From contig NZ_CP109178.1 of assembly GCF_036248255.1 (NCBI RefSeq), positions 9,243,001-9,307,000 on the forward strand: a stretch of DNA of 64,000 bases, read 5' to 3'. Both the position numbers and the translations under genes were made by a program. This stretch comes from Streptomyces sp. NBC_01717. Its GTDB lineage: Bacteria > Actinomycetota > Actinomycetes > Streptomycetales > Streptomycetaceae. Positions 8,220 to 16,886 of this stretch are shown piece by piece; positions within the stretch are counted from its first letter, which is position 1, and each line of letters starts with the position of its first letter. Below the pieces are notes generated by a model, which made no database searches, was not told the origin of the DNA, and saw only the letters and a list, made by a program, of their open reading frames with translations.

Positions 8220-8676
8220 GTCGTCGACCGCGACCGTGCACTGGCTCAACCCGGGCGAGGAGCGAGCGTGGCGAGCCTTCCGCCGCATGATGATCGCCGT
8301 TCAGGCAGGCACGGCGCATGATCTGACCATGATCGGACTCTCCGAGCCCGACTACGAGGTGCTGAGCACGCTGTCGGAAAGGCCCGACCACACCAGCACC
8401 CTGCACGAGCAGGCCGCCAAGATGAGCTGGTCACGCAGCCGTCTCTCCCGGCACGCCACCCGAATGGAAGCGCGCGGCCTCGTACGGCGTACACCCGACC
8501 CAGCCGACGGCAGAGGCTGCTTCCTGGTTCTCACCGAGCACGGCCTGGACACACTCAAGCACGCCGCCCCGGCCCACCTTGCGTCGGTACGGCGCCACTT
8601 CGTGGACCGACTCACACCTGAGGATCTCGCCGCCCTCGAACACATTGCCAAGAAGCTGGAGGGCTCCGGGGGGTGA
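8209..8676 (+). CDS. MarR family transcriptional regulator
   Basis: A 155-residue winged-helix regulator. The core reads LSEPDYEVLSTLSERPD, then MSWSRSRLSRHATRMEARGLVRR (recognition helix and turn) and DPADGRGCFLVLTEHG, the beta wing, all typical of MarR. It is divergent from the reductase-acetyltransferase fusion and probably represses both genes through the shared 30-bp gap. The start ATG at 8209 sits inside the inverted repeat; no ribosome binding site is visible. Family members usually respond to phenolic or oxidative ligands. Confidence 0.92.
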   Translation: MSTKSSTATVHWLNPGEERAWRAFRRMMIAVQAGTAHDLTMIGLSEPDYEVLSTLSERPDHTSTLHEQAAKMSWSRSRLSRHATRMEARGLVRRTPDPADGRGCFLVLTEHGLDTLKHAAPAHLASVRRHFVDRLTPEDLAALEHIAKKLEGSGG

Positions 8677-8839
8677 ACCGCCGAGACACAGCCCGAAGCA
8701 AATACGGCCAGAAGTCACTCGAAGGAATGGGCCCTCGGCCCCACCCGCCCGAATCTATCGGCGTCAGTGGCGTAGGGCGTGCTTCAGGCACTACACGCCA
8801 AGTGCCTTGCTTCGCACGGCTTTTAAGCGCTTCGCGCTC
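8677..8839. other. Degenerate stretch before the ISAs1-like remnant
   Basis: No supported gene. The sequence probably includes eroded 5' parts of the transposase remnant that follows. Confidence 0.4.
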
Positions 8840-9085
8840 AAAATCGAGCGCCGCGCGCTCCGCACCGCCCCCGCCGACCTCGCCGGCCCCGAAAAGCGGC
8901 TCCACTGGGTCCGCGACGCCACCTTCCATGAGGACAACTCCCAGGTCAGGACCGGTACGCGCCCCGCGCACTGGCCAGCCTCCGAAACCTGGGCATCAGC
9001 GCGTTCCGCCTTGCCGGACGAGCCAACATCACTCACGCCCGCCGCGCCCTCCTCGACCACGCCTTCGCTGTCTACGGCATCTGAT
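8840..9085 (+). pseudogene. ISAs1-family transposase C-terminal remnant
   Basis: The reading EKRLHWVRDATFHEDNSQVR matches the conserved late region of ISAs1-type DDE transposases; after a frame change near 8955 it continues as ASLRNLGISAFRLAGRANIT and ends AFAVYGI followed by TGA at 9083-9085. The N-terminal catalytic part is missing. It is a decayed IS fragment. Confidence 0.7.
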
Positions 9086-9127
9086 CAACTACTACGAACT
9101 CAGATAAAACGGAACAACGCCGGGGCC

Positions 9128-9720
9128 GTGGTTCGATCCCGACAACCCGAACGAAGTCAGCTGCTTCAGCACCCTGCGCCCCGACCGGCTCGTGGACGAG
9201 TCCGTCCGAAAGCCGACCGACCTTCTCGGCCTCACTGAAGCCCTTCCTGCCGCCGTGCCGTACATGACGCTCCAGCTCGCCGCCGGACTGGAGATGCACT
9301 ACCGCCCCGACAGCCCGGACGCGCCCAACGACGTCGCGACTGCCCTCGCCTCCCGTCTCGGCTACGAGGGCGCCCACATCAATGGCGCCGTCCACTTCAC
9401 CGGCGAAAGCGGCGAGTCGGACGACGCCCTCGGTATGGATGACGAGACCCATTGCGCCCTATACGAGGAACTGGCCGAGGCACTGTCCGCTCCCGCTGAG
9501 GCCGACGGCATGCTCGTTTCCGGGACCAGGTCGCCTGCACCGCCGTTTTCGCTTGGCCCGACCGCTGGTGGATGGCGGTGGGCGTCCGCGACGGCCATCG
9601 TCAGGAGCCATGCCTGCTCCCGGGGATGGTCCGGCCGCCCCTTGTCGCGGCCGAAGTCGCAGTTGAGTTGGAACTCGGCGACCCCGATGACGGATCCGTG
9701 GAGCTCGGCTGGCTTTGTCG
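9128..9720 (+). pseudogene. Unidentified protein, frameshifted remnant
   Basis: One frame encodes NEVSCFSTLRPDRLVDE through AEALSAPAEADGMLVS; a neighbouring frame then continues sensibly with DQVACTAVFAWPDRWWMAVG and VAVELELGDPDDGSVELGWL. The frame change lies near 9525. The protein is acidic with no signal peptide or membrane segment. I do not recognise the family. The tail runs into helicase sequence, so its 3' end is lost. Confidence 0.45.
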
Positions 9721-10403
9721 AAATCCTTCCGCTTCGGACCCACCTCGCGGCCGAAGCCAACCGGTGGCTCACCATCGCCGACGCACCCCTGCGCCTTCAG
9801 GGGACCGACGCAATCTGTACCGAAGTCGGTCCCATGGATCGGCCGGATGCCATCCTGTCCCGCACCAACCTCGGGGCAATGAACGAAGTCATGCAACAGC
9901 TGGCAGCAGGGCATCGCGTAGCTCTGGTCGGGGGAGGGGATACGCTGCGTGCACTGGCCCGCTCGGCCAACGACCTCAAAGAAGGACGCCGTACCTCCCA
10001 CCCCGAGCTTGTTCTGTTCGCTACCTGGGGTGACCTGCAGGACTACGCCGAACACGATCCGGCCGGTCGTGACCTTCAGCCGTTGATCGACCTCGTTGAC
10101 ACCCATGGCACCTGCGCCATCCTCGCCGCCGTTGACCGGCTCGACGATGAATCCGCGGCTGACGTGACCGTCTCCACAGCGCACAAAGCCAAGGGCCGTG
10201 AGTGGCCGCGTGTGCAGATCTGCCGTGACTTCACCCCACCCAGGGACAGCGACCAAAGAGACGACAGCGGTCACCCAGTTCCTGGCCCCATCGACGATGC
10301 CGAAGCGCGTCTCGCCTACGTGGCCGTCACGCGTGCGCGCAATCAGCTCGACCTTGGCGGCCTCTCATGGATCGAGCACCACCCTGACGGCTGCCCCGCG
10401 TGA
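9721..10403 (+). pseudogene. UvrD/Rep-type helicase C-terminal remnant
   Basis: The reading KSFRFGPT (helicase motif IV) in one frame is followed, after a frame change near 9745, by LAAEANRWLTIADAPLRLQG, PDAILSRTNLGAMNEV, RVALVGGGDTLRAL, VSTAHKAKGREW (motif V) and ARLAYVAVTRARNQLDLGG (motif VI), ending at TGA 10401-10403. These are the C-terminal motifs of superfamily 1A DNA helicases. The N-terminal Walker A half is absent. The long open frame across 9192-10403 is therefore a chimera of two unrelated remnants rather than a real gene. Confidence 0.75.
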
Positions 10404-10593
10404 CCGAGCATGCGCGACAGTGCTGCCGGACGGTGCGCACGAGATCGATCAGACCTCGTGGACGACAGCGCCAGTGTTCGAACGACTGGCTCGGAAGGGA
10501 ACGGCCAACCCGGCCTCTCGCAGCCGAAGAAGTGCCCTGCCCATACACTCGCCAACCGAGGCGCCATCAGCCCTCAGTCCATCGGACAACGAC

Positions 10594-11790
10594 CCTGTGG
10601 GGCTCGTAAAGTCAATCGCTGCAGGTGAAGACCGGTGTTCGTGGTTGTCGGTGGTGGCTGGGACGCTGTCCCGATGATCGTGTCGCTGTTGTACCGCGCT
10701 GCTCGCACCATGCTGTCCATGCCGGCTGTCCTGCTGCGCCGAGACACAGCCAAGGAGGCCGAGTTGTTGGTGCTGAGGCATGAGAACGCAGTCTTGCGCC
10801 GTCAGCTCAAGGTCCCGGTCCGCCACGAGTGGGCCGACCGGTTCTGGCTCTCCGCGCTGTCTTCGCTGATACCGCGCCGCCGCTGGGCCGACGTCTTCCC
10901 TGTCACACCAGGCACCCTGCTGTCCTGGCACCGCAAGCTGATCGCCAGGAAGTGGGACTACTCCGCCCGCCGCAGCCGCACCGGCCGGCCCCCGACTGCG
11001 GCCGGGCTCAGGAAGCTGGTGCTGCGCCTGGCCGGCGAGAATCCCCGGTGGGGACATCGGAGGATCCAGGGCGAACTGGCCCGGCTGGGGCATCCGATCG
11101 CACCGTCCACGGTCTGGGGGATCCTGAACGCCGCGGGTATCGATCCGGCTCCACGCCGGTCCGGCGCCAGCTGGCGCGAGTTCCTGACCGCCCAGGCCCA
11201 GGGGATCATCGCGGCCGACTTCTTCCACGTGGACACCATGCTTGGAAAGCGCCTGTACGCCATGGCGTTCCTGGAACACGGCACTCGCACACTGCACATC
11301 ACCGGCGTCACCGCCCACCCCACTCGGGCCTGGGCGACGCAACAGGCCCGCAATCTCGCCGACAGGCTCGACACGCGCATGGAGTCCCTGCGCTTCGTGC
11401 TGCGCGACCGCGACGCCAAGTACGATCGGTCCTTCGACGCCGTCTTCGAGGCCGAGGACATGGACGTGCTGCTCAGCGCGCCACGGGCGCCACGGATGAA
11501 CGCGCACTGCGAGCGGGTGATCGGCACCGTACGCCGCGAGGCCCTCGACCACGTCCTGCTCATGAACGAGGGCCACGCCCGGCACGTCCTCGCCGACTTC
11601 GAACGGCACTACAACGGGCATCGACCTCATCGGGCCCGAGATCAACGACCCCCTCACGCCTCCGGGCAGCCCGGCATCGCCCACGACCTCGACAGCCCCA
11701 AACTCCTGCGCACCCGCATCCTCGGCGGCGCCATCAACGAGTACCGGTACGCTGCTTGACCTGCGACGATAACTTTTCGAGCCCCACAGG
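10594..11790 (+). mobile_element. Insertion sequence with rve-type transposase, apparently complete
   Basis: A 1.2-kb element bounded by inverted repeats: CCTGTGGGGCTCG (10594-10606) on the left and CGAGCCCCACAGG (11778-11790) on the right; similarity continues inward with mismatches (GTAAAGTCAATCGCTGCAGG versus the complement of CCTGCGACGATAACTTTTCG). It holds one transposase gene. No target duplication was seen; its right end abuts a truncated second element, suggesting insertion followed by deletion. Confidence 0.8.
10674..11759 (+). CDS. Integrase-core (rve) transposase
   Basis: A 361-residue transposase with an N-terminal helix-turn-helix region (AGENPRWGHRRIQGELARLG, typical of IS3/integrase relatives) and an rve catalytic core. 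Candidate DDE residues are the Asp in AADFFHVDT, the Asp in VLRDRDAKYD and the Glu in NAHCERVIGTVRREALDH. It lacks a separate orfA, so it belongs to the single-frame rve transposases common in actinobacteria. ATG 10674 was chosen because the coiled N-terminal part begins there; in-frame codons upstream lie in the terminal repeat. It looks intact. Confidence 0.88.
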   Translation: MIVSLLYRAARTMLSMPAVLLRRDTAKEAELLVLRHENAVLRRQLKVPVRHEWADRFWLSALSSLIPRRRWADVFPVTPGTLLSWHRKLIARKWDYSARRSRTGRPPTAAGLRKLVLRLAGENPRWGHRRIQGELARLGHPIAPSTVWGILNAAGIDPAPRRSGASWREFLTAQAQGIIAADFFHVDTMLGKRLYAMAFLEHGTRTLHITGVTAHPTRAWATQQARNLADRLDTRMESLRFVLRDRDAKYDRSFDAVFEAEDMDVLLSAPRAPRMNAHCERVIGTVRREALDHVLLMNEGHARHVLADFERHYNGHRPHRARDQRPPHASGQPGIAHDLDSPKLLRTRILGGAINEYRYAA

Positions 11791-12349
11791 TTCAGCCCGA
11801 GCGATCGAGTGTTTCTGGCGGCGCTGCTGCACCGGCTCCCGCTGGACGTACTGCGCCGGCTACGGCTGCTCGTTCAGCCGGGCACCGTGCTGCGCTGGCA
11901 CCGCGACCTGGTCGCACGCCGTCACGCTGCCGCGTCACGCCCGAAGCGACCGGGACGGCCGCGTACCGTGCAGTCCATCCGCGTTCTTATCCTGCGCCTG
12001 GCACGGGAGAACCCCGGCTGGGGCTACCGCCGCATCCACGGCGAACTGCTGGTCCTCGGCGTGAAAGTGGCCGCCTCCACCGTCTGGGAGATCCTGCGGG
12101 ACGCCGGGATCGATCCGTCATCCGAACGGAGCTCGAGTACCTGGGCGGACTTCCTGCGCTCCCAGGCCGAGGCCCTGCTGGCCTGCGACTTTCTGGAGAC
12201 GGTCTCCTTGTCCGGGGCGCGGCTGTTCGTGTTCGCGGTGATCGAGCACGGCAGTCGCCGGATCCGCATCCTGGGTGCAACAGCGCACCCGTCCAGCGCT
12301 TGGGTGGTGCAGGTCGCGAAGAACCTGGTCATGGACTTGGAGGACACAG

Positions 12350-12359
12350 GCTGCCGGGC
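12350..12359 (+). repeat. Target-site duplication, left copy
   Basis: GCTGCCGGGC, repeated exactly at 14189-14198 on the other side of the IS4-type element. Confidence 0.92.
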
Positions 12360-14188
12360 CAATGCCGCGTCGTTAAGCCAGCCCGACGGCCGTCAAGGTG
12401 GTTGTTTTCCAGGCTTCCGCGAGGGTGTAGGTCCCGTATCCGACCTTGTGGAGGAGTCCTTCGGCTGCCCACTGGCTCATCTGTGTCGCGAAGCTCCGAG
12501 CGTTTTCGATCTTCAGGATGGTGGCGACCTCCAGGGGGCGCCAGGTCCGCTCGGGGTCGGTGGACAGGAGATGGAAGACGCGGTTTCGATGGCCCGCTCC
12601 GGTCGGCCTGAACCCGCGGACGGCCTTGCGCCTGTCCAGTGGATCGTCGGGTGAGGGCGGCGGTGGGGTGTTTGGTGCGGGACGGAGTAGAACGGTCAGT
12701 CCGGTGATGTTGCGGCTCCTGCGGGGGCGGGGCTCGGTCGGCTGGGTGGGGTAGCGGGAACGGGCGGCCTTGACCGCTCGGGCGCTTGTGCGGGGGCGGC
12801 GTGAGGGAAGGAGGCCACCCAGAACAGCAGTGCCGATGGCGCCGATCAGCACGGGGAGAGATGCTCTGCGGAGGTCTCCCGCTCGCGCGCCGGTGAGGAT
12901 GATCTGCTCGCGGGCGGTCTCCAACGCGATGGTGAAGCTGGCGCGGTCCGGATCGGTCCCGGGCTGTGACTCCACGGCGTCGACCATAGCGATCCGTAGG
13001 ACTTGGTAGACGGTCAGCTGGGCCCACATCTCCTGGTGCAGGCCGGATGGGTCCGAGGACCTCAGCACGGTCCCGTCCAGCATGGTGTGGCGCAGGGAGT
13101 AGAAGGCGGACTCGACTTCCCAGCGCTCGTGATAGAGGCGGACCAGTGTCTTCGCGGGGTCGCGGTGGTGGTCCAGGAGAGTGGTGGCGATCCGGTATCG
13201 GTCATGGACCCGTTCGCCGCTGCTGGTGGTCATTGTGATCTCCGCGTCGATGATGCGGATCCTCAGGTTGCCGAGCCGGGTCAGGTAGGAGCCGTCGGGG
13301 AGAACGGCGAGGACGGCCGGACGACGGCGGGCCGTCACGCGGATGACGAACTGGGCGCCGGTTTCGGCGGTTTCCGTAAGGAAGCCGTCGGCGTCAAATC
13401 CTCGGTCGGCCAGCAGGAGCATGGTCTTGTTCAGCAGAGGCAGCAGTTGCCGGGCGTAGGTGGTCTCGTACTGGCTGATTGGGCCGAACACCGCACCGAT
13501 CAGGCCACGCGTCCCGGTCTCGCACAGTGCCATCAGCCGAAGCGTGGGGTAACCAGCCCACCCCAGGCGCGTCCGGACCTTCCCGAGCCAGGCCCGGTTC
13601 CGCTCGTGATCGGGGACCTTGACCGCGCTGCACCCGTCGAAGGCGACGGTCCGCCAGGAGCGGTAGCGGACCCCCGCGGTCGTGGGCTGCGCGATCGGGC
13701 CAGCAACCATCTCGAACAGGGTTTTGAGCGGCGCCGGCCCCAGTCGGCGGCGCAGATCACGAAGGGCCTTCTCGCTGGGCCGATGCGGACCACCCTTCCG
13801 GAACCCGGCCGTCAGCTTGCCCCAGACCCGTAGATAGCCCAGCGACGGGAAGAGTGCCAGGGCGAGCACGAAGTACACCCCGACCCGGGAGGGAAGCCGT
13901 CGCAAGCGCCTCTGGAGCGTACGGGTTTCCTCCAGGACCTCGTCGACGAGCTCGACGGGAAGGTATCGGGTCAGCTCACCCAAGTGCCCCGGATCGAAGA
14001 CGGACTCGCGCCCGAGGCCAGGGGATTTGGGCGTGGCGATGGCACACTGGTCGGGCAACGGGACCTCTTCACAGCAGGTAGATCTTGGTCGATCCCCTGC
14101 TCTACCTGAGGTCCCGTTCCCATGTCCGCGCAACACGCGGGGACATCCGTCTTGACGGCCGTCGGGCTGGCTTAACGACGCGGCATTG
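12360..14188 (-). mobile_element. IS4-family insertion sequence, complete
   Basis: A 1,829-bp element with perfect inverted repeats of about 38 bp (starting CAATGCCGCGTCGTTAAGCC at 12360; reverse complement ending at 14188). It is flanked by the direct repeat GCTGCCGGGC at 12350-12359 and 14189-14198, a 10-bp target duplication of the size usual for the IS4 family. It carries a single transposase gene on the minus strand and sits inside another transposase gene. Confidence 0.93.
12373..14058 (-). CDS. IS4-family transposase
   Basis: A transposase of about 561 residues. The N-terminal IS4 domain includes LTRYLPVELVDEVLEETRTL; the RNase H-like DDE domain includes VAFDGCSAVKVPD (first Asp), LLLADRGFDADGFL (second Asp) and the conserved YHERWEVESAFYSLRHTMLDGTVLRS (Y-R-E signature with Glu), as expected for IS4. 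A winged-helix-like tail follows. The TAA stop lies within the left inverted repeat. TTG at 14056-14058 was chosen as start because GAAGAGG precedes it by 5 bp; a longer open frame upstream runs outside the element and cannot be real. It appears functional. Confidence 0.85.
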   Translation of the reverse strand: MPDQCAIATPKSPGLGRESVFDPGHLGELTRYLPVELVDEVLEETRTLQRRLRRLPSRVGVYFVLALALFPSLGYLRVWGKLTAGFRKGGPHRPSEKALRDLRRRLGPAPLKTLFEMVAGPIAQPTTAGVRYRSWRTVAFDGCSAVKVPDHERNRAWLGKVRTRLGWAGYPTLRLMALCETGTRGLIGAVFGPISQYETTYARQLLPLLNKTMLLLADRGFDADGFLTETAETGAQFVIRVTARRRPAVLAVLPDGSYLTRLGNLRIRIIDAEITMTTSSGERVHDRYRIATTLLDHHRDPAKTLVRLYHERWEVESAFYSLRHTMLDGTVLRSSDPSGLHQEMWAQLTVYQVLRIAMVDAVESQPGTDPDRASFTIALETAREQIILTGARAGDLRRASLPVLIGAIGTAVLGGLLPSRRPRTSARAVKAARSRYPTQPTEPRPRRSRNITGLTVLLRPAPNTPPPPSPDDPLDRRKAVRGFRPTGAGHRNRVFHLLSTDPERTWRPLEVATILKIENARSFATQMSQWAAEGLLHKVGYGTYTLAEAWKTTTLTAVGLA

Positions 14189-14198
14189 GCTGCCGGGC
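14189..14198 (+). repeat. Target-site duplication, right copy
   Basis: GCTGCCGGGC, exact copy of 12350-12359. The next base resumes the interrupted transposase frame (codons for ARFLIRDRD). Confidence 0.92.
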
Positions 14199-14790
14199 AC
14201 GGTTCTTGATCCGGGACCGGGACGACAAGTTTGCCGAGCTGTTCGACACGGTCCTGCGGGATGCGGGGATAGGGGTCGTGCTCAGTGGCGTCCAGATGCC
14301 GCGAATGAACTCGATCATGGAACGTTGGGTGCAGACCTGCCGACGCGAACTGCTGGACCGCACCTTGATCTGGAACCAGCGACATCTGATCCACGCCCTG
14401 CGCGAGTTCGAACACTTCTACAACGGGCACCGACCCCATCAGGGCATCGCCAACGCCCGTCCGCTGTACCCGCTGCCCACGCCGATCACCGATCCGCACG
14501 GGATAACCCGCCTGGACATACGACGACGCGACCGCCTCGGCGGCACTCTCCACGAATACCAACATGCAGCCTGACCTCGGTGGATGAGGTTTTCGGCAGG
14601 GGCAGGGTCTCAAGCACTCCCCAGGGTGACGAACCGGGTGGCTCCACGCCTGCGCCTGGCGAGTCAGGAATGCACGGGCCCGGTCGCCCCACGAGTACGA
14701 GAGAAAAAGCCCGAAGATCTCGGATAAGCGGGCCCGGAGGGGGGTACATGCAATTGATTGCTCAGAACGAGAGCGCTCGATGCCGAACCC

Positions 14791-16030
14791 TGCGCTTGCC
14801 GAATACCTCATCCATGCTGATCAGGCGGCATGTTGGTACTCGTGGAGGGTGCCGCCAAGCCGCGCTCGGCATCGTATGTCCAGACGGGCGATCCGGTCCG
14901 GGTCCTCGATCGGAGCGGGCAGCGGGTGGAGGGGCGGGCGTTTGCCAGGCCCTGGTGCGGCCTGTGCTCGTTGTAGAACGTCTCGAACTCGCGCAGGGCG
15001 TGCAGGAGATGACGCTGATCCCAGATCAACGTGCGGTCCAGCAGTTCTCGCCTGCAGGTCTGCACCCACCGCTCCATGATCGAGTTCATTCTCGGCATCC
15101 GGACGCCGCTGAGCACGACCTCGATGCCCGCGTCCTGGAGCACCTCGTCGAACAACCGCGGGAACTTCCCGTCCCGGTCCCGGATCAGATAGTGGGCCCG
15201 GCAGCGGGCGCCCTCGAGGTCCATGACAAGGTTCCTCGCCGCCTGGACCACCCAGGACGCGGTGGGATGCGCGGTCGCGCCCAGGATCCGGATCCGGCGG
15301 TTCGCGTGCTCGATCGCGGCGAACACGTACAAGCGGGCCCCGGACAGGGTGACGGCCTCGAAGAAGTCGCAGGCCAGCAGCGCGTCGGCCTGGGAGCGCA
15401 GGAAGTCCGCCCACGTGCTGCACGCGCGTGCGGGTGCCGGGTCGATCCCGGCCTCCTTCAAGATCTCCCAGACCGTGGATGCCGCCACCTTCACCCCGAG
15501 CACGAGCAACTCACCATGCACGCGCCGATAGCCCCAGCCTGGATTTTCCCTGGCCAGGCGCAGCACCAGCGCTCGGATCGAGCGCACGGTGCGCGGCCGG
15601 CCTCCGCGCTTCGGCCGGGACTGGGCGGCGTGCCGACGCGCGATGAGATTACGGTGCCAGCGCAGCAGCGTGTCCGGCCGCACCAGGAGTCGCATTCGGC
15701 GCAGCACCTGTCGCGGCAGGCCCTGGAGCAACGCGGCCAGGAACGCCCGGTTGCTCGCGTGGAACCGGACCGGCTGCCCGTTCAGCTGCCGCTCCAGGAC
15801 CGCGATCTGATGGCGCAGGGCCAGGATCTGCATATCCTTTTCGCGGCCGCTCATCGGCAGCAGCCGTAGCACCGCGAACGCGTTCGTCACACCAGGTACG
15901 CCAGTCTCAGCAGCACACCGATCATCATGCCGCGCCCACCACCGACCGCGCGAGAGCGCCGACTCGGGCAACCACTGGCCGACACCCAAACCCTCTCCCA
16001 CCTGCATGGATGAGGTATTCGGCAAGGGCA
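14791..16030 (-). mobile_element. rve-transposase insertion sequence, second copy, decayed
   Basis: Bounded by inverted repeats of 26 bp with one mismatch: left 14791-14816 (core TTGCCGAATACCTCATCCATG) and right 16005-16030 (CATGGATGAGGTATTCGGCAA). It is a paralogue, in opposite orientation, of the interrupted element whose right end is at about 14600. The 190 bp between the two elements has no gene. No target duplication was recognised. Confidence 0.8.
14821..15928 (-). pseudogene. rve transposase with two frameshifts
   Basis: Reading from the ATG at 15926-15928, MIGVLLRLAYLV meets a TGA after 12 codons; the next frame continues TNAFAVLRLLPMSGREKDMQ and runs through PGWGYRRVHGELLVLGVKV, FEAVTLSGARLYVFAAIEH, LIRDRDGKFPRLFDEV (catalytic Asp) and NSIMERWVQTCRRELL (catalytic Glu). 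Near 14940 a second frame change is needed to read LHPLPAPIEDPDRIARLDI and the normal end LGGTLHEYQHAA (stop at 14821). The first lesion is a one-base loss near 15888. It is inactive unless programmed frameshifting repairs it. Confidence 0.8.
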
Positions 16031-16084
16031 CGGGCGCAAGGACCAGCCGAAGGGCTTCGGGTCGCACGACTTGCGTGACCTGAT

Positions 16085-16401
16085 CGTCAGCCCGCAGCCG
16101 GCTGGGCGGCCCGATCGTGCTGGTCTGGGACAACGGCCGACTACATCTGACGAAGTCACTACGCGAGTTCATCGACGCGAACGCCGAGTGGCTGACCGTC
16201 GTTCAACTGCCCACCTACGCGCCCGACCTCAACCCGACCGAGGGCGTGTGGTCCCTGGTCAAGCGCGACCTCGGCAATCTCGCCGCCGCTGGCCTCAGCG
16301 AAGTAACCCGCGCGGTCAAGCATCGACTCAAGAAGCTCCAGTACCGGCCAGACGTGATCGACGGCTGTCTCGCCGGCACCGGCTTGGCCCTGGGCGCGTG
16401 A
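16085..16401 (+). pseudogene. IS630-family transposase C-terminal remnant
   Basis: The frame VLVWDNGRLHLTKSLREFI to QLPTYAPDLNPTEGVWSLVK carries the second Asp (VWDN) and the Glu (NPTEGVW) of the DDE triad of IS630/Tc1-type transposases. The N-terminal half, with the first Asp and the helix-turn-helix, is absent. Ends at TGA 16399-16401. Confidence 0.85.
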
Positions 16402-16591
16402 CTCTCCAGGCCTGGGCCTGGCTGTGTCGCTCGTCCGGCAAGCGGACTGTCTGCATGACGAGGTAGACGCACTCGCTCATCGCGAAGCGGGCGGCAACAG
16501 GTCGATTGAGGTTCATCCGCCGCCCTCGGGGTCATGCGCCGCCGGTCAGCACAAACGCTTGTAGGGGACCCTCTCAGACGACCCCGGCCGG

Positions 16592-16730
16592 CTCCACGTC
16601 GTCCCTCTGCTCTGAACTGGGTCCGATGGAGCTCCGCGTACTTGCAGTCCGCTGCGAGCAATTTTCTGTGCGTGCCGCGCTCCACGATGTGGCCGTCCTC
16701 GACGACGAGAATCAGGTCGGCGGCCCACAC
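16592..16730 (-). pseudogene. ABC exporter ATP-binding subunit, 3' remnant
   Basis: About 45 residues on the reverse strand, AADLILVVEDGHIVERGTHR and KYAELHRTQF, match the tail after the H-loop of ABC multidrug/lipid exporter ATPases. All the core motifs (Walker A, signature, Walker B) are missing. The frame then runs into unrelated sequence. Confidence 0.65.
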
Positions 16731-16886
16731 CGAGGACAGGCGGCGAAGGCCAGCTGGCCCGGGCCCACGATGTCACCTGCTTGCTGCGGCTTGCCGCCCA
16801 CACCTCGAGCGGACCCTTCCCCACCTACGGCCGTGGCACACAACAGCACACCACTTTCCCCTCCTGGAAGGACGGGCGATAATTCC

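Larger units (their letters stand above)
11791..14600 (+). pseudogene. 5'-truncated rve transposase, interrupted by an IS4-type element
   Basis: The host frame starts abruptly at RFSPSDRVFLAALL (from about 11791), runs through PGWGYRRIHGELLVLGVKV and LLACDFLETVSLSGARLF up to EDTGCRA at 12359, and resumes at 14199 with RFLIRDRDDKFAELFDTVL, NSIMERWVQTCRRELLDR and a stop after LHEYQHAA (14574). Removing the inserted IS and one copy of the 10-bp duplication restores one frame. The right inverted repeat (TGGATGAGGTTTTCGGCA) lies at about 14582-14599. The 5' end was lost at the junction with the neighbouring IS. It is a paralogue of the element at 14791-16030. Confidence 0.85.

Noticed and set aside
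12373..14811. An 812-residue version of the IS4 transposase
   Set aside because: The extra N-terminal part lies outside the element's inverted repeat, in antisense host sequence, so the start inside the element was used.
14085..15869. A 594-codon plus-strand frame
   Set aside because: It runs through an IS end, the gap and the antisense of a transposase; the residues make no domain.
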